Assembly: GCF_025996515.1 (NCBI RefSeq)
Contig: NZ_BLRH01000034.1
Coordinates: forward strand, 1,426,001-1,490,000
Origin: Rhizohabitans arisaemae
GTDB lineage: Bacteria; Actinomycetota; Actinomycetes; Streptosporangiales; Streptosporangiaceae
Length of the DNA: 64,000 nucleotides
Direction: 5' to 3'
Shown here: positions 34,609 through 43,970 of the stretch, one piece after another
Position numbering within the stretch: position 1 is the stretch's first letter
How the letters are laid out: each line of letters opens with the position of its first letter
Notes under the pieces: model-generated
What the model was told of the DNA's origin: nothing
Seen by the model: only the letters and a program-made list of their open reading frames with translations
Database searches by the model: none
Program-made: the position numbers and the translations under genes

Positions 34609-36207
34609 GTGACCGGCTTCGACGGCATCATCGTGGGGGGCGGCCACAACGGGCTCACCTGTGCGGCCTACCTCGCCAAAGCCGGGCTCTCCGTCGCCGT
34701 GGTGGACCGCAACGCCGTGGCCGGCGGGGGATGCTCCACCGAAGAGATCACGCTCCCCGGGTTCAAGCACAACACCCACAGCAACTACCACTTCCTGGAA
34801 GAGGGCCCCGTGCCCGCCGACCTCGAACTGCGGCGGCACGGCCTGCGGTACATCTACCCCGAGGTCCAGCACGCCACGGTCTTCCAGGACGGCCGCGCCA
34901 TCACCGTCCACCGGGACCCCAAGCGCACCGCGGAGTCCTTCGCCCGGTTCTCCAAAGCCGACGCGGCCACCTGGCTCGACCTGTACCACACCTACGCCGA
35001 GGTCGCCCGGGACCTGGTCAACGGATTCCTGTACTCCCGGCCGCTCCCGCCGCCCGAGCTCGCGCAGCGGCTCAAGGGCGCGCTCGGCGCGGAACTGCTC
35101 GGCTACATGCCGATGACGCTCTACCAGGCGGTCGACCGGCACTTCGAAAGCGAGCAGGCCCGCGTCCTGTTCAAGGCGTTCCTGCACGCCATCTCGATCG
35201 AGAACGTTCCCGGCACCGGCGGCTTCTTCCCCCGGCTGCTCTCCCGGCTGGCCCGGCTCGGCCTGCCCGTCGGCGGTGCCGCCAACGTCGCCAGGGCGTT
35301 GGAGAGCGTCGTCCGGGAGAACGGCGGCACCGTGATCACCGGGCGGCACGTCAGCCGGATCCTGGTGGACGAGGGACGCGCCTGCGGCGTGGAGCTGGCC
35401 GACGGCGAGCGGCTCACGGCCGACCTCTTCGTGGCGAGCGGGGTGGACGCGCCGCAGACCGTCCGCCTCGCCGGCCCGGCCAACTTCGACGCCGGGCTCG
35501 TCGCCAAGGTCGAGGCCTACAAGTGGACGGCCCACAGCCTGGTCACCCTCCACCTCGCCCTGGACGAGGCACCCCGCTACACCGCGGCCGAGTACGACGC
35601 GGACGTCGACCGGGCCTTCCTCGTCGTGCTCGGAGCCGACGACAGCGAGGGCCTGCTCCGTAGCTTCGACCAGATCCACCAAGGTCTCCTGCCCGACCGG
35701 CTCGCCGGGAACGGCGCCTGCCCGACGCTCTTCGACCCCTCCTATGCCCCGGCCGGCAAGCACGTCGCCTTCTGGTGGCCGTGGGCGCCGTACGACCTCG
35801 GCGGGGACCCGGCGAACTGGGACGAGCGGCGGACGGAGATCGTCGAGCGGATCCGCGCCGAGTGGTCGCGCTACGCCCCCAACCTCGCCGAGGCGCGCAC
35901 CGTGCTCGGCAGCCGCCTGTTCACCCCCCTGGACATCGAGCGGCACTGCATCAACATGGTCCGCGGCAGCCACCACGTGGGGGCCTACGAACCGCAGCAG
36001 CTCGGCGGGAACCGGCCGGTCCCGGAGATGGGCCAGTACCGCACCCCGGTCGCGGGGCTCTACCTGTGCGGGGCGAGCAGCCACCCCGGTGGCTCGGTCT
36101 CCGCGGCACCCGGCTACAACGCGGCGAACGCCATCGCCGCGGACCTGGACATCACCCCCTGGTGGACGCCGGTGCCCGCACCGGAATGGAGCGATACGGG
36201 CGAGTGA
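34609..36207 (+). CDS. FAD-dependent oxidoreductase, phytoene desaturase-like (CrtI family)
   Basis: 532 aa. N-terminal dinucleotide fold VGGGHNGLTCAAYLAKAGL, followed by VVDRNAVAGGGCSTEE and, at the C-terminus, GLYLCGASSHPGGSVSAAPGYNAA, the FAD-binding end of carotenoid desaturase-like proteins. This branch (PYROXD2-like) is not the classic carotenoid enzyme and its substrate is unknown; no crtB or crtE is nearby. GTG 34609 has AGGAGG 5 bases upstream. Its stop overlaps the next gene's start as GTGA, so it is co-translated with a SpoIIE-type phosphatase, an unusual pairing. Confidence 0.87.
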   Translation: MTGFDGIIVGGGHNGLTCAAYLAKAGLSVAVVDRNAVAGGGCSTEEITLPGFKHNTHSNYHFLEEGPVPADLELRRHGLRYIYPEVQHATVFQDGRAITVHRDPKRTAESFARFSKADAATWLDLYHTYAEVARDLVNGFLYSRPLPPPELAQRLKGALGAELLGYMPMTLYQAVDRHFESEQARVLFKAFLHAISIENVPGTGGFFPRLLSRLARLGLPVGGAANVARALESVVRENGGTVITGRHVSRILVDEGRACGVELADGERLTADLFVASGVDAPQTVRLAGPANFDAGLVAKVEAYKWTAHSLVTLHLALDEAPRYTAAEYDADVDRAFLVVLGADDSEGLLRSFDQIHQGLLPDRLAGNGACPTLFDPSYAPAGKHVAFWWPWAPYDLGGDPANWDERRTEIVERIRAEWSRYAPNLAEARTVLGSRLFTPLDIERHCINMVRGSHHVGAYEPQQLGGNRPVPEMGQYRTPVAGLYLCGASSHPGGSVSAAPGYNAANAIAADLDITPWWTPVPAPEWSDTGE

Positions 36208-37937
36208 ACCCCAGATTCGTCATCAAGGACCCGGCACGACCCGACGTGACCCACGAACGGCTCGCCCTCCTCATCGAGGCGGGCAAACGCATCGGCAGTT
36301 CCCTCGACATCGGCCAGACCGGCCGCGACCTCATGCAGGTCGCGGTCCCCGGCTTCGCCGACGCCGGCGGCATCCTCGTCCAGGACCGGATCGTCACCGA
36401 CGACGAGTTCCCGGTGCGGAGCACCGACGGATCGGCGACGGTCCGCCGCATCGCGGTGGGGGTGGCCGACGTCAACCCCGACGACTGGGCGGCGGCGTTC
36501 CCGATCGACGAGGTCACCGTCTACCCGGCGTGGACGCCGTACGCGCACTGCATGGCAACCGGCAGGCCCGTCCTGTACACCTCGATGGAGACCAGCGTCG
36601 CCGAGGAGATCGCGATCGCCTGGAAGCGCGAGGTCATCGGGCGGCTGCTGGAGCACAACTCCGTCCTCATCGTGCCGTTGAAGGCGCGCGGCCGGGTCCT
36701 GGGCTTCGTCGTCTTCACCCGCAAACCCGGCGCGCGACCGTTCGACGCCGACGACGTCGCCCTCGGCGAGGAGCTCGCCGCCAGAACCGCGATCTGCATC
36801 GACAACGCCCGGCTCTACCACCGGGAGCGCAGCACCGCCCTCACCCTGCAGAGCAGCCTGCTGCCCTCCGGCCTCCCCACCCCACTCGGGCTGGAGATCG
36901 CCTCACGGTACCTCCCGGCGAGCGATCTGACCGGGGTCGGCGGCGACTGGTTCGACGTGATCCCCCTCCCCGGCTGCCGCGCCGGACTGGTCGTCGGCGA
37001 CGTCATGGGGCACGGCACCCGCGCGGCGGCGACCATGGGACAGCTCCGTACGGCGCTGCGCACCCTCGCCAGCCTCGACCTCACCCCCGCCGAGGTCCTG
37101 TTCCGGCTCAACCGGATGACCCAGGACATGGACGCCACCCAGATCGCGACCTGCGTCTACGCCGTGTACGACCCGGTCACCCAGGTCTGCTCGCTGGCCA
37201 ACGCCGGGCATGTGCCGCCGATCCTGCTCCGCCCCGACGGCGGATCCGACGTCCTCAGGCTCCCGCCCGGCCTCCCCCTCGGCATCGGACGCGACCCGTT
37301 CGAGACGACGGTGCTCACGCTGCCCGAGGGAGCGGTCCTGGCACTGTGCACCGACGGTCTCGTCGAGAGCCGGGAACGCGACATCGACGCCGGGATCGCC
37401 GCGCTCCGGGAGGTGCTCTCCACCCCGGGGCGCGACCTGGAGGACATCTGCGACCACGCGATCAGCTCGCAGCGCCGGGGCCACGACCGCGACGACATCG
37501 CCCTGCTGCTCGCCCGGGTGGTCCCGCTCTCCGGCGACGAGTTCGCCGCCTGGGAGTTGCCGGTCGACCGGCGGGCCGCCCGGCAGGCCCGCGTCCACGC
37601 GCGCGAGACCCTCGCCGCCTGGCGGCTGGACGCCCTCGCCGACACCACCGAGCTGCTCGTCAGCGAACTGGTGACCAACGCGATCCTGCACGGGTCCGGG
37701 CCGATCCACTTCCGGATGCTCCGCGGCAAAACCCTCTACTTCGAGGTGGCCGACCGCTCCCCCGCGACGCCCGCCATCCGCAGACCCGGTCCCGAGGACG
37801 CCTCGGGCCGCGGGCTCCAGCTCATCAACGGGCTCGGCTACCGGTGGGGCTCCCGGCGCACCCCCACCGGGAAGACCGTCTGGTGCGAGCAGCACCTCCC
37901 CACCCGGTTCCCCGGCGACGACCCCCGCAAGGGCTAG
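36204..37937 (+). CDS. GAF-SpoIIE phosphatase-ATPase protein
   Basis: 577-aa signalling protein. A GAF-like sensor at about residues 20-220 precedes a PP2C-type SpoIIE domain (GVGGDWFDVIPLPGCRAGLVVGDVMGHG, AGHVPPILLRPDG, LCTDGLVESRERD). The C-terminal HATPase/RsbW-like domain has LVSELVTNAILHG and ASGRGLQLINGLG. It would dephosphorylate an anti-anti-sigma factor and possibly act as a switch kinase on it. GTG 36204 overlaps the previous stop; ATG 36186 is an alternative. No sigma or anti-sigma gene is adjacent, so its partner is elsewhere. Confidence 0.88.
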   Translation: MNPRFVIKDPARPDVTHERLALLIEAGKRIGSSLDIGQTGRDLMQVAVPGFADAGGILVQDRIVTDDEFPVRSTDGSATVRRIAVGVADVNPDDWAAAFPIDEVTVYPAWTPYAHCMATGRPVLYTSMETSVAEEIAIAWKREVIGRLLEHNSVLIVPLKARGRVLGFVVFTRKPGARPFDADDVALGEELAARTAICIDNARLYHRERSTALTLQSSLLPSGLPTPLGLEIASRYLPASDLTGVGGDWFDVIPLPGCRAGLVVGDVMGHGTRAAATMGQLRTALRTLASLDLTPAEVLFRLNRMTQDMDATQIATCVYAVYDPVTQVCSLANAGHVPPILLRPDGGSDVLRLPPGLPLGIGRDPFETTVLTLPEGAVLALCTDGLVESRERDIDAGIAALREVLSTPGRDLEDICDHAISSQRRGHDRDDIALLLARVVPLSGDEFAAWELPVDRRAARQARVHARETLAAWRLDALADTTELLVSELVTNAILHGSGPIHFRMLRGKTLYFEVADRSPATPAIRRPGPEDASGRGLQLINGLGYRWGSRRTPTGKTVWCEQHLPTRFPGDDPRKG

Positions 37938-37940
37938 CGG

Positions 37941-40900
37941 CTACACCCCGGTCACGGTCAACGTGGAGCCGGTACGGCCTTTGGCCACCCTCAGCTGCGC
38001 CGGGATGCGGCCGCGCAGTTCGGCCACGTGGCTGACGATCCCGACCGCCCGACCGCCGTCCCGCAGGCCGTCCAGCACGTCGAGCACGTCGTCGAGGGTG
38101 TCCTCGTCCAGGGTGCCGAACCCCTCGTCCACGAAGAGCGTCCCGATCTCCGCGCCGCCCGCCTCCGCCGCCACAACGTCGGCCAGGCCCAGCGCCAGGG
38201 CGAGCGAGGTGACGAACGACTCGCCGCCCGACAACGTCACCGGATCGCGGTCGGACCCCGTCCAGGAGTCGACCACCCGGAGCCCCAAGCCGCCGACCGC
38301 GCCGGCCCGGCGCTCCCCGGTGGCGGCCTCGGCGGTGTAGAGCAGCGCGTACCGGCCCGAGGTCATCCGGTCGAGGCGTTCGTTGGCCGCGGCGACGACC
38401 TGCTCCAGCCGGGCGGCCAGCACGTAGGCCGACAGTCTCATCCGCAGCCGGTTGTCGGCGGAGGCCCCGCCCGCCAAGGCGGCGATCCGTTCGGCCACCC
38501 GGTGTCTTCGGTCGGCCGGTTCGTGGTCGGCGATCCGCTCGGCCAGCTCGTCCCGCAGCCCGTCCAGCCGCTCGCCGCGCCCGCGCGCCAGGTCACGGGC
38601 GGACGACGCCGCGCCACTCGCGGTCTCGGCCGCGAGCAGCGCCGCCTCCAGCGCGGGCAGGTCGGGTTCCGGCAGCGCCGCGGCGGCGACCAGTTCCGGG
38701 TCGGCCAGCAGCTCCCGGACCGCCGCCTCCTCGTCGTCGTCGGCCCGCAGCAGCCGGACGTACTCGGCCCGGACGTCCTCGTCCAGGACCGCCTCGCGGA
38801 CCGCGGCCACCCCGGGAAAGCCGGCGTCCACCGCGGCCTGGGCCGCCAGGACCTCGGCCGCCGCACGCTCCCGCGCCTCCGTCTCAGCGGTACGCCCCGC
38901 TTCCGCCGCCTCCCCCAGCAGGACCGCCTCGGCGGTCAGCCGGCGCAGCCGCGCCTCCACACTCGGATCGTCGCCCCGCGCCGCGTCGAGCTCGGCCCGC
39001 AGCCGATCCGCCTGCTCGGTCAGCCCGGACCTGCGGGCCGCACCGGCCACCAGCGCCTCCCGGACCGCGCGATCCTCCGCGCGGGCCTCCTCCAGCTCGC
39101 GGTCGAGCCGTTCGGCCGCGGCGGCCAGGGTCACGGCCCGCTCGGCGCACCCGGCGACCCGGGCGTGCTCCGCACGTGCGGCGGCGCACCGCCGTTCCGC
39201 CTCCGCCGGGGTGAGACCCTCGGGGACCTCCCGCCCCGCCGTCGCGTGGTCGCGGGCGGCCGATTCGGCCCGCCCGATCGCCGCCACGGCCTCGGCGAGG
39301 ATCCCCGCCTCACCGGTGAGCCGGTCGATCCGGTCTTCCAAGCTCGCGTCGGCGCCCCGCGCGGTGTCCGTCCGTGCCTGGATCCGGGTGCGCTCCGCCG
39401 CCCGCCCGTCCAGCCGGGCCCGTACCCCGGCCAGTTGCTCCTCGATCTCCCGGCGGACGTTCCGCGCGGATTCCAGCTCGGCTTCGGCCCGCTCGGCCTG
39501 CTCCGCCAACAGGGGTACGGCGTCCGCCTCCGGACCGAGCTCGGCGAGTACGGCCCGCGCCCGCTCCAGCCGGGCCACCGCCTCCGGGCCCGAGAGCCCG
39601 TCCGCCGACGCGGCCGCTTCGGCGTGGCGGGCGGTGAGGTCGGCCACGACGTCTGCGGCCTCCCGGCGGAACCGCGACGCGGATTCGGCGGCCTCCTCGG
39701 CGAGCCGCTCCTCGTCCGGACCGGAAGGGAGCGCGCCCGCGACCGCGGGGGCGGGATGCTCAGGCGATCCGCACACCGCGCAGGGCTGCCCGGCGACGAG
39801 TGCCGCGGCCAGCTCGGCCGCCATCCCGTCGATCCGGGCCTGCCTGATCGTCAGGAGTTCCTCCCGGGTGAGCTGGTCGGCGTCGACGGCGGCCCGGGCC
39901 GCCTCCCGCGCCGACGCCAGCTCGGCGGCGAGAGAGTCCCGGCGGCCCACCGCCTCCAGGACGGCCTGGGCGGTCTGGGCGGCGGACTCCGCGCCGGGCA
40001 GCGCCGACGCCGCCTGGCGAGCCCGCGTCAGCCGTACCCCGAGCTCGGCGACGCGCCCCGGCACCTCGGCCAGGAGGGTGGCGTTCTCCGCCTCGCGTTC
40101 GTCCAGTCCGGCGAGTTCCCGGCTCAGCGAGTCCAGCTCGGCGCGGATCTCCCGCAGGCGTGGCACCTCGTCCCGCAGCAGCTGCTGGAGGGCGGCCGTC
40201 TCATCGAGACGGAACCGCTGCAGCTCCGTCAGGCGATCGGGGCCGACGTCGTCCTCCCCGTGGACCGGCCGGGCGGCGAGCGACGCCGCATCCCGCTCCG
40301 CCTCCGCGGCGGCCAAGGCCCCGGCCGTCTCGGCCCGACGCAGGGCCGCCTTCCTGTCCTGCTCGGCGCGATCCACGGCGAGCCGGGTCTCGCCGACGCG
40401 GGCGGCCTCGATCCGGACCTCGTCCAATTCCGCTCCGGTGCCGGCGCGGAGGCCGGGCAGCTCCGCCAGCCGCCGCCCGAGCTCCTCCTCCCTCCCGGCG
40501 AGACCGAGCAGCTCCCCCTGGAGCTTACGCAGCTCCTCCGCCGCGCCCGCCAACCGCGTGGCCTGCCCGCCGAGCCGCTGAAGTCCGGCGATCTCGTCGC
40601 GGTGCGCCCGCTCCCGAGCCTCGAACGAGGACGCCTCGCCGGTCAGCAGCGGCAGGGCCCGGGCCGCCGCGTCGGCGGCGAGCGTCGCCGCCTTCTCCGC
40701 CGCGGCGTTCCGCTGCTCCAGCGCCCGGATCAACGGCAGGACCCGGTCGGCGCGGACGGCGGCGTCCAGGGCGGCACGCCGGTCCGCGCGCTCCGCCGCC
40801 CGATCCGCCAGGCTCCGCTCCCGCAGCACCGCCTCCGTGTGGCGTCGTCGCCGGTCCGCACGGATCCGGCCCCACTCGACGGCCGCCCGCGCCGCGCCCG

Positions 40901-41681
40901 TCTCGGCCTCGCCGGTCTCCGCCGCCCGGGATGCGGCCTCCAGGACGAGCACGGCGTTCTCGCGCAGCCCGTCCGCCCAGGGAAGGGCGTCGGCGTCGGC
41001 GCAGGCGTCCACCCCGGCCACCTCGGCGACGCGTTCGACGACCCGGTCGACGGCTTCGCGCAGCTCCTTGGCCACCCGGTGGGTCCGGGTACGCCGGTCG
41101 GCGAGCCAGGCCTCCACGTCGGTGAAGACCCGGGTGGAGAAGAGGCGCTGCAGCACCTCGCGCCGCTCCTCCGCGCCGGCCCGCAGAAAGCGGGCGAAGT
41201 CCCCTTGGGGCAACATCGCGACCTGGGCGAACTGGTCGACGTTCATGCCGAGCAGGTCACCCATGAGATGCCCGGCCTCGTCCATCCGGGTGGTCCGCGC
41301 CGTCCACTCCTCGCCGACGAGCTCCTCCACCACGACCTTGGGTTTCTCCTCCACCGTGCCCGAACCCCGGTGCTTGGGCCGGATCCACGCCGGGGATCGC
41401 CGCAGCCGGAACCGCCGGCCCCGGATCGACACGTCCAGGAGCACCTCGGGGGCGCGATCCGGTGGGGCGTGATGGCTGTGCAGCACCTTGGCCCGGCGCT
41501 CCCGCAACCCCGGCACCTGCCCGTAAAGGGCGAAGCACACCGCGTCCAGGACGCTGGTCTTGCCCGCCCCGGTGGGGCCGTGGATGAGGAAGAGACCCGA
41601 CTCGCTCAGCGGGGCGAAGTCGATCCGCTCGGTGCCCGCGAAGGAGCCGAAGGCGGTGAGCCGCAGGCTGTGCAGCCGCAT
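37941..41681 (-). CDS. sbcC: Exonuclease SbcC (Rad50-like ATPase)
   Basis: 1246-aa SMC-like ATPase subunit of the SbcCD nuclease, which trims hairpins and DNA ends. Walker A is at GPTGAGKTSVLDAV near the N-terminus and FARFLRAGAEERREVLQRLF follows. Long Ala/Glu/Arg-rich coiled coils flank the zinc hook CAVC (GQPCAVCGSPEHPAP, about residue 630), and the C-terminal head has LSGGESF and LFVDEGFGTLD. All key motifs are intact. ATG 41681 directly follows the sbcD stop with no gap. Its 3' end is 3 bp from the convergent phosphatase gene. Confidence 0.95.
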   Translation of the reverse strand: MRLHSLRLTAFGSFAGTERIDFAPLSESGLFLIHGPTGAGKTSVLDAVCFALYGQVPGLRERRAKVLHSHHAPPDRAPEVLLDVSIRGRRFRLRRSPAWIRPKHRGSGTVEEKPKVVVEELVGEEWTARTTRMDEAGHLMGDLLGMNVDQFAQVAMLPQGDFARFLRAGAEERREVLQRLFSTRVFTDVEAWLADRRTRTHRVAKELREAVDRVVERVAEVAGVDACADADALPWADGLRENAVLVLEAASRAAETGEAETGAARAAVEWGRIRADRRRRHTEAVLRERSLADRAAERADRRAALDAAVRADRVLPLIRALEQRNAAAEKAATLAADAAARALPLLTGEASSFEARERAHRDEIAGLQRLGGQATRLAGAAEELRKLQGELLGLAGREEELGRRLAELPGLRAGTGAELDEVRIEAARVGETRLAVDRAEQDRKAALRRAETAGALAAAEAERDAASLAARPVHGEDDVGPDRLTELQRFRLDETAALQQLLRDEVPRLREIRAELDSLSRELAGLDEREAENATLLAEVPGRVAELGVRLTRARQAASALPGAESAAQTAQAVLEAVGRRDSLAAELASAREAARAAVDADQLTREELLTIRQARIDGMAAELAAALVAGQPCAVCGSPEHPAPAVAGALPSGPDEERLAEEAAESASRFRREAADVVADLTARHAEAAASADGLSGPEAVARLERARAVLAELGPEADAVPLLAEQAERAEAELESARNVRREIEEQLAGVRARLDGRAAERTRIQARTDTARGADASLEDRIDRLTGEAGILAEAVAAIGRAESAARDHATAGREVPEGLTPAEAERRCAAARAEHARVAGCAERAVTLAAAAERLDRELEEARAEDRAVREALVAGAARRSGLTEQADRLRAELDAARGDDPSVEARLRRLTAEAVLLGEAAEAGRTAETEARERAAAEVLAAQAAVDAGFPGVAAVREAVLDEDVRAEYVRLLRADDDEEAAVRELLADPELVAAAALPEPDLPALEAALLAAETASGAASSARDLARGRGERLDGLRDELAERIADHEPADRRHRVAERIAALAGGASADNRLRMRLSAYVLAARLEQVVAAANERLDRMTSGRYALLYTAEAATGERRAGAVGGLGLRVVDSWTGSDRDPVTLSGGESFVTSLALALGLADVVAAEAGGAEIGTLFVDEGFGTLDEDTLDDVLDVLDGLRDGGRAVGIVSHVAELRGRIPAQLRVAKGRTGSTLTVTGV

Positions 41682-42812
41682 CTAGACCCCCGCCCCACGG
41701 ATCCGCGACGCCTCGAAGGCCTCCCGGATCAGCTTCGCCTCCTCGGCGTCGGCCTCCTCACCGCGCACCTCGCGGACGAAGTCCATCGCCACCTCCACGT
41801 CCGACCTGCCTTTGAGCCGCTCGGTCCACGAGCCCGTCCCCTCCCGCCCGCCCTCGGGGGCGAAGGAGAGCGCCAGGGTGTGCGGGAAACGCGTCTTCAG
41901 GCGGTCCATGGCGGCCTTCGGCCGTACCGGATCCGTCAGCGTCACCTGGAGCCAGTGGTTCTCCCAGGCCGCGTGCTCCGGACCGGTCAGCAGGTCGTCC
42001 AGCCGCCCGGTCAGGCGGCCGATCGGGCGCGGCACGGGGGCGTCCGCGAACTCGGCGGCGGGCTCGGTGCCGTCCAGGTCCACCAGCCAGGAGCCTTTGC
42101 GCTGGCCGATCTCGGAGAAGGAGTAGGCGATCGGCGAGCCGGAGTACCGGACCCGGTCCGACATGCGCTGGCGGCCGTGCAGATGCCCGAGCGCCACATA
42201 GTCGACACTGTCGAACACCGACATCGGGACGTGCGCGACACCGCCGACGCTGATGTCCCGCTCGCTCTCGCTCCCCTGCCCACCGGTGACGAAGGCGTGC
42301 GCGAGCACCAGCGACTTGGCGGGCCGCCGCCGCGCCAGATCGCGCCGGATCAGGTCCATGGCGTGCCCGAGGGCTTGCGCGTGGCCGCGGCGCTCCAGCT
42401 CCCACGGCCCCTTGACCAGGTCGGGTTCGAGGTAGGGGATCGGGTAGACGGCGAGGTCCCCGACGAGCACCGGAGCACCCACCTGCGCCGGGGAGGTGCG
42501 CAGGTGAACTCCGGCCGCGTCGATGAGATCGGCGCCGAACCCCAGCCGCTGCGCCGAGTCGTGGTTACCGCTGATCAGCACGGTCCGCACCCGGGCGTCC
42601 GTGAGCCGCCGCAGCGCCTCGTTGCACAGCGCCACCGCGTCGACCGGCGGGAGCGCGCGGTCGTAGACGTCACCGGCGACCACGACGACGTCCACCCGCT
42701 CCGACACGACCGTCTCGATCAGGTGATCGACGAAGGCCGCCTGGGCACCGAGGAGGCTCTCCCGATGGAAGGAACGTCCCAGATGCCAGTCGGAGGTGTG
42801 CAGGACACGCAT
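41682..42812 (-). CDS. sbcD: Exonuclease SbcD (Mre11-like nuclease)
   Basis: 376-aa metallophosphatase-fold nuclease, the catalytic partner of SbcC. Metal motifs are all present: TSDWHLGRSF, VVAGDVYDRA, ISGNHDSAQR, LAHAFV and YVALGHLHGRQ. The C-terminal capping region follows. ATG 42812 begins MRVLHTSDWH; no clear ribosome site precedes it, so it may be leaderless. It ends exactly where sbcC begins, the usual gene order. Confidence 0.95.
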   Translation of the reverse strand: MRVLHTSDWHLGRSFHRESLLGAQAAFVDHLIETVVSERVDVVVVAGDVYDRALPPVDAVALCNEALRRLTDARVRTVLISGNHDSAQRLGFGADLIDAAGVHLRTSPAQVGAPVLVGDLAVYPIPYLEPDLVKGPWELERRGHAQALGHAMDLIRRDLARRRPAKSLVLAHAFVTGGQGSESERDISVGGVAHVPMSVFDSVDYVALGHLHGRQRMSDRVRYSGSPIAYSFSEIGQRKGSWLVDLDGTEPAAEFADAPVPRPIGRLTGRLDDLLTGPEHAAWENHWLQVTLTDPVRPKAAMDRLKTRFPHTLALSFAPEGGREGTGSWTERLKGRSDVEVAMDFVREVRGEEADAEEAKLIREAFEASRIRGAGV

Positions 42813-42881
42813 GGCGAAGGAAGGTAACAACCACCACCGACAACGGCTGGCGCACACGCCGGGGAGCCCGCCGTGTTCACC

Positions 42882-42935
42882 GGACTGTGACCTGATCACC
42901 CGTCCTCTGGACTGTGTCCTGATCGCTCGTACTCT
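42882..42935. repeat. Two tandem 27-bp repeats before an alpha/beta hydrolase gene
   Basis: Unit 1 (42882-42908) and unit 2 (42909-42935) share GGACTGTG-CCTGATC and a CTCT end, with 4 differences. The second ends 6 bp before the start at 42942. They overlap the region where the promoter should be. Confidence 0.75.
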
Positions 42936-42941
42936 GGAGCC

Positions 42942-43970
42942 ATGAGCGAGCCGGACATTTTGGGCCCCGAGTACGAATCCACAATCCTGCCTCTCGGTCA
43001 CGACGCGGAGGGCGAGGTGGTCGCCACGCTCGTACGGCGGCGTGCGGCGAACCACGGCGGCCAAGCCGTCCTCTACCTGCACGGCTTCACCGACTACTTC
43101 TTCCAGCGACACCTGGCCGACTTCTTCGTCGACGCGGGCTTCGACTTCTACGCCCTCGACCTGCGCAAGTACGGCCGCTCCCTCCGGCCCCACCAGACGC
43201 CGGGCCTGGTGAGCAGTGTGACGGAGTACTTCACCGAGATCGACGAGGCCGTGCGCATCATCCGCGAGGCCGACGGCCACGGGCGGTTGCTGATCAACGC
43301 GCACTCCACCGGCGGGCTGATCGCCTCCCTCTGGGCCGACCGGGTGCGCGGACGCGGACTGATCGACGCGATGGTGCTCAACAGCCCGTTCCTCGACCTC
43401 AACGTGCCCGCACCCATCCGGCACACCACCAGCGCGCTCACCGGCGTGCTGGCACGCCTGCCGCTGCGGGCCAGACTTCCCCTGGAGTACTCCCGGGTGT
43501 ACGGCGGCAGCCTGCACCGCGACCACCACGGGGAGTGGGACTACAACCTGGCGTGGAAGCCGATGGGCGGCTTCCCCGTCCACGCGACCTGGCTGGCGGC
43601 GATCCGGCGGGCCCAGCTCCGGCTCCAGGCCGGGCTCGCGATCGACGTGCCGATCCTGGTCCTGGCCGCGCGCAAGGCGATGCGCCTGCACCGGTTCACC
43701 GTCCAGGCCCACCAGGCCGACCTGGTCCTCAACCCCGAGCACATGGCCCGCTGGGCACCGGCTCTCGGCGACCACGTGACCTGCGTCCGCTTCGACGACG
43801 GCATCCACGACCTGATCCTCTCCCCCGAACCGGTGCGGAGCCGGGTCTTCGCCGAGATGGACCGCTGGCTCTCCGCCTACTTGGCCGGCTGGAAGGTGGC
43901 GGTGAACGAGTCGAAGAGCCGCAGGTCCTCAGCCCACCGGGAGTGCTTGGTCCGCCAGAATATGGCGTAG
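42942..43970 (+). CDS. Alpha/beta hydrolase (monoacylglycerol lipase-like)
   Basis: 342 aa. The oxyanion turn YLHGFTDYFFQRHLADFF, nucleophile Ser in NAHSTGGLIASL (a HSTGG variant of the GxSxG elbow) and catalytic His in FDDGIHDLILS are visible, so it should be an active serine hydrolase, probably on a lipid or ester. No signal peptide. The last 94 bases overlap the 3' end of the convergent kinase gene, so the last ~30 residues (from about LAGWKVAVNES) are antisense to the kinase C-terminus and may not be conserved. Confidence 0.85.
   Translation: MSEPDILGPEYESTILPLGHDAEGEVVATLVRRRAANHGGQAVLYLHGFTDYFFQRHLADFFVDAGFDFYALDLRKYGRSLRPHQTPGLVSSVTEYFTEIDEAVRIIREADGHGRLLINAHSTGGLIASLWADRVRGRGLIDAMVLNSPFLDLNVPAPIRHTTSALTGVLARLPLRARLPLEYSRVYGGSLHRDHHGEWDYNLAWKPMGGFPVHATWLAAIRRAQLRLQAGLAIDVPILVLAARKAMRLHRFTVQAHQADLVLNPEHMARWAPALGDHVTCVRFDDGIHDLILSPEPVRSRVFAEMDRWLSAYLAGWKVAVNESKSRRSSAHRECLVRQNMA

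Noticed and set aside
38028-42827. A 1599-codon open frame on the plus strand opposite sbcC and sbcD
   Set aside because: It is an antisense shadow of high-GC coding sequence; the minus strand carries all SbcC and SbcD motifs.
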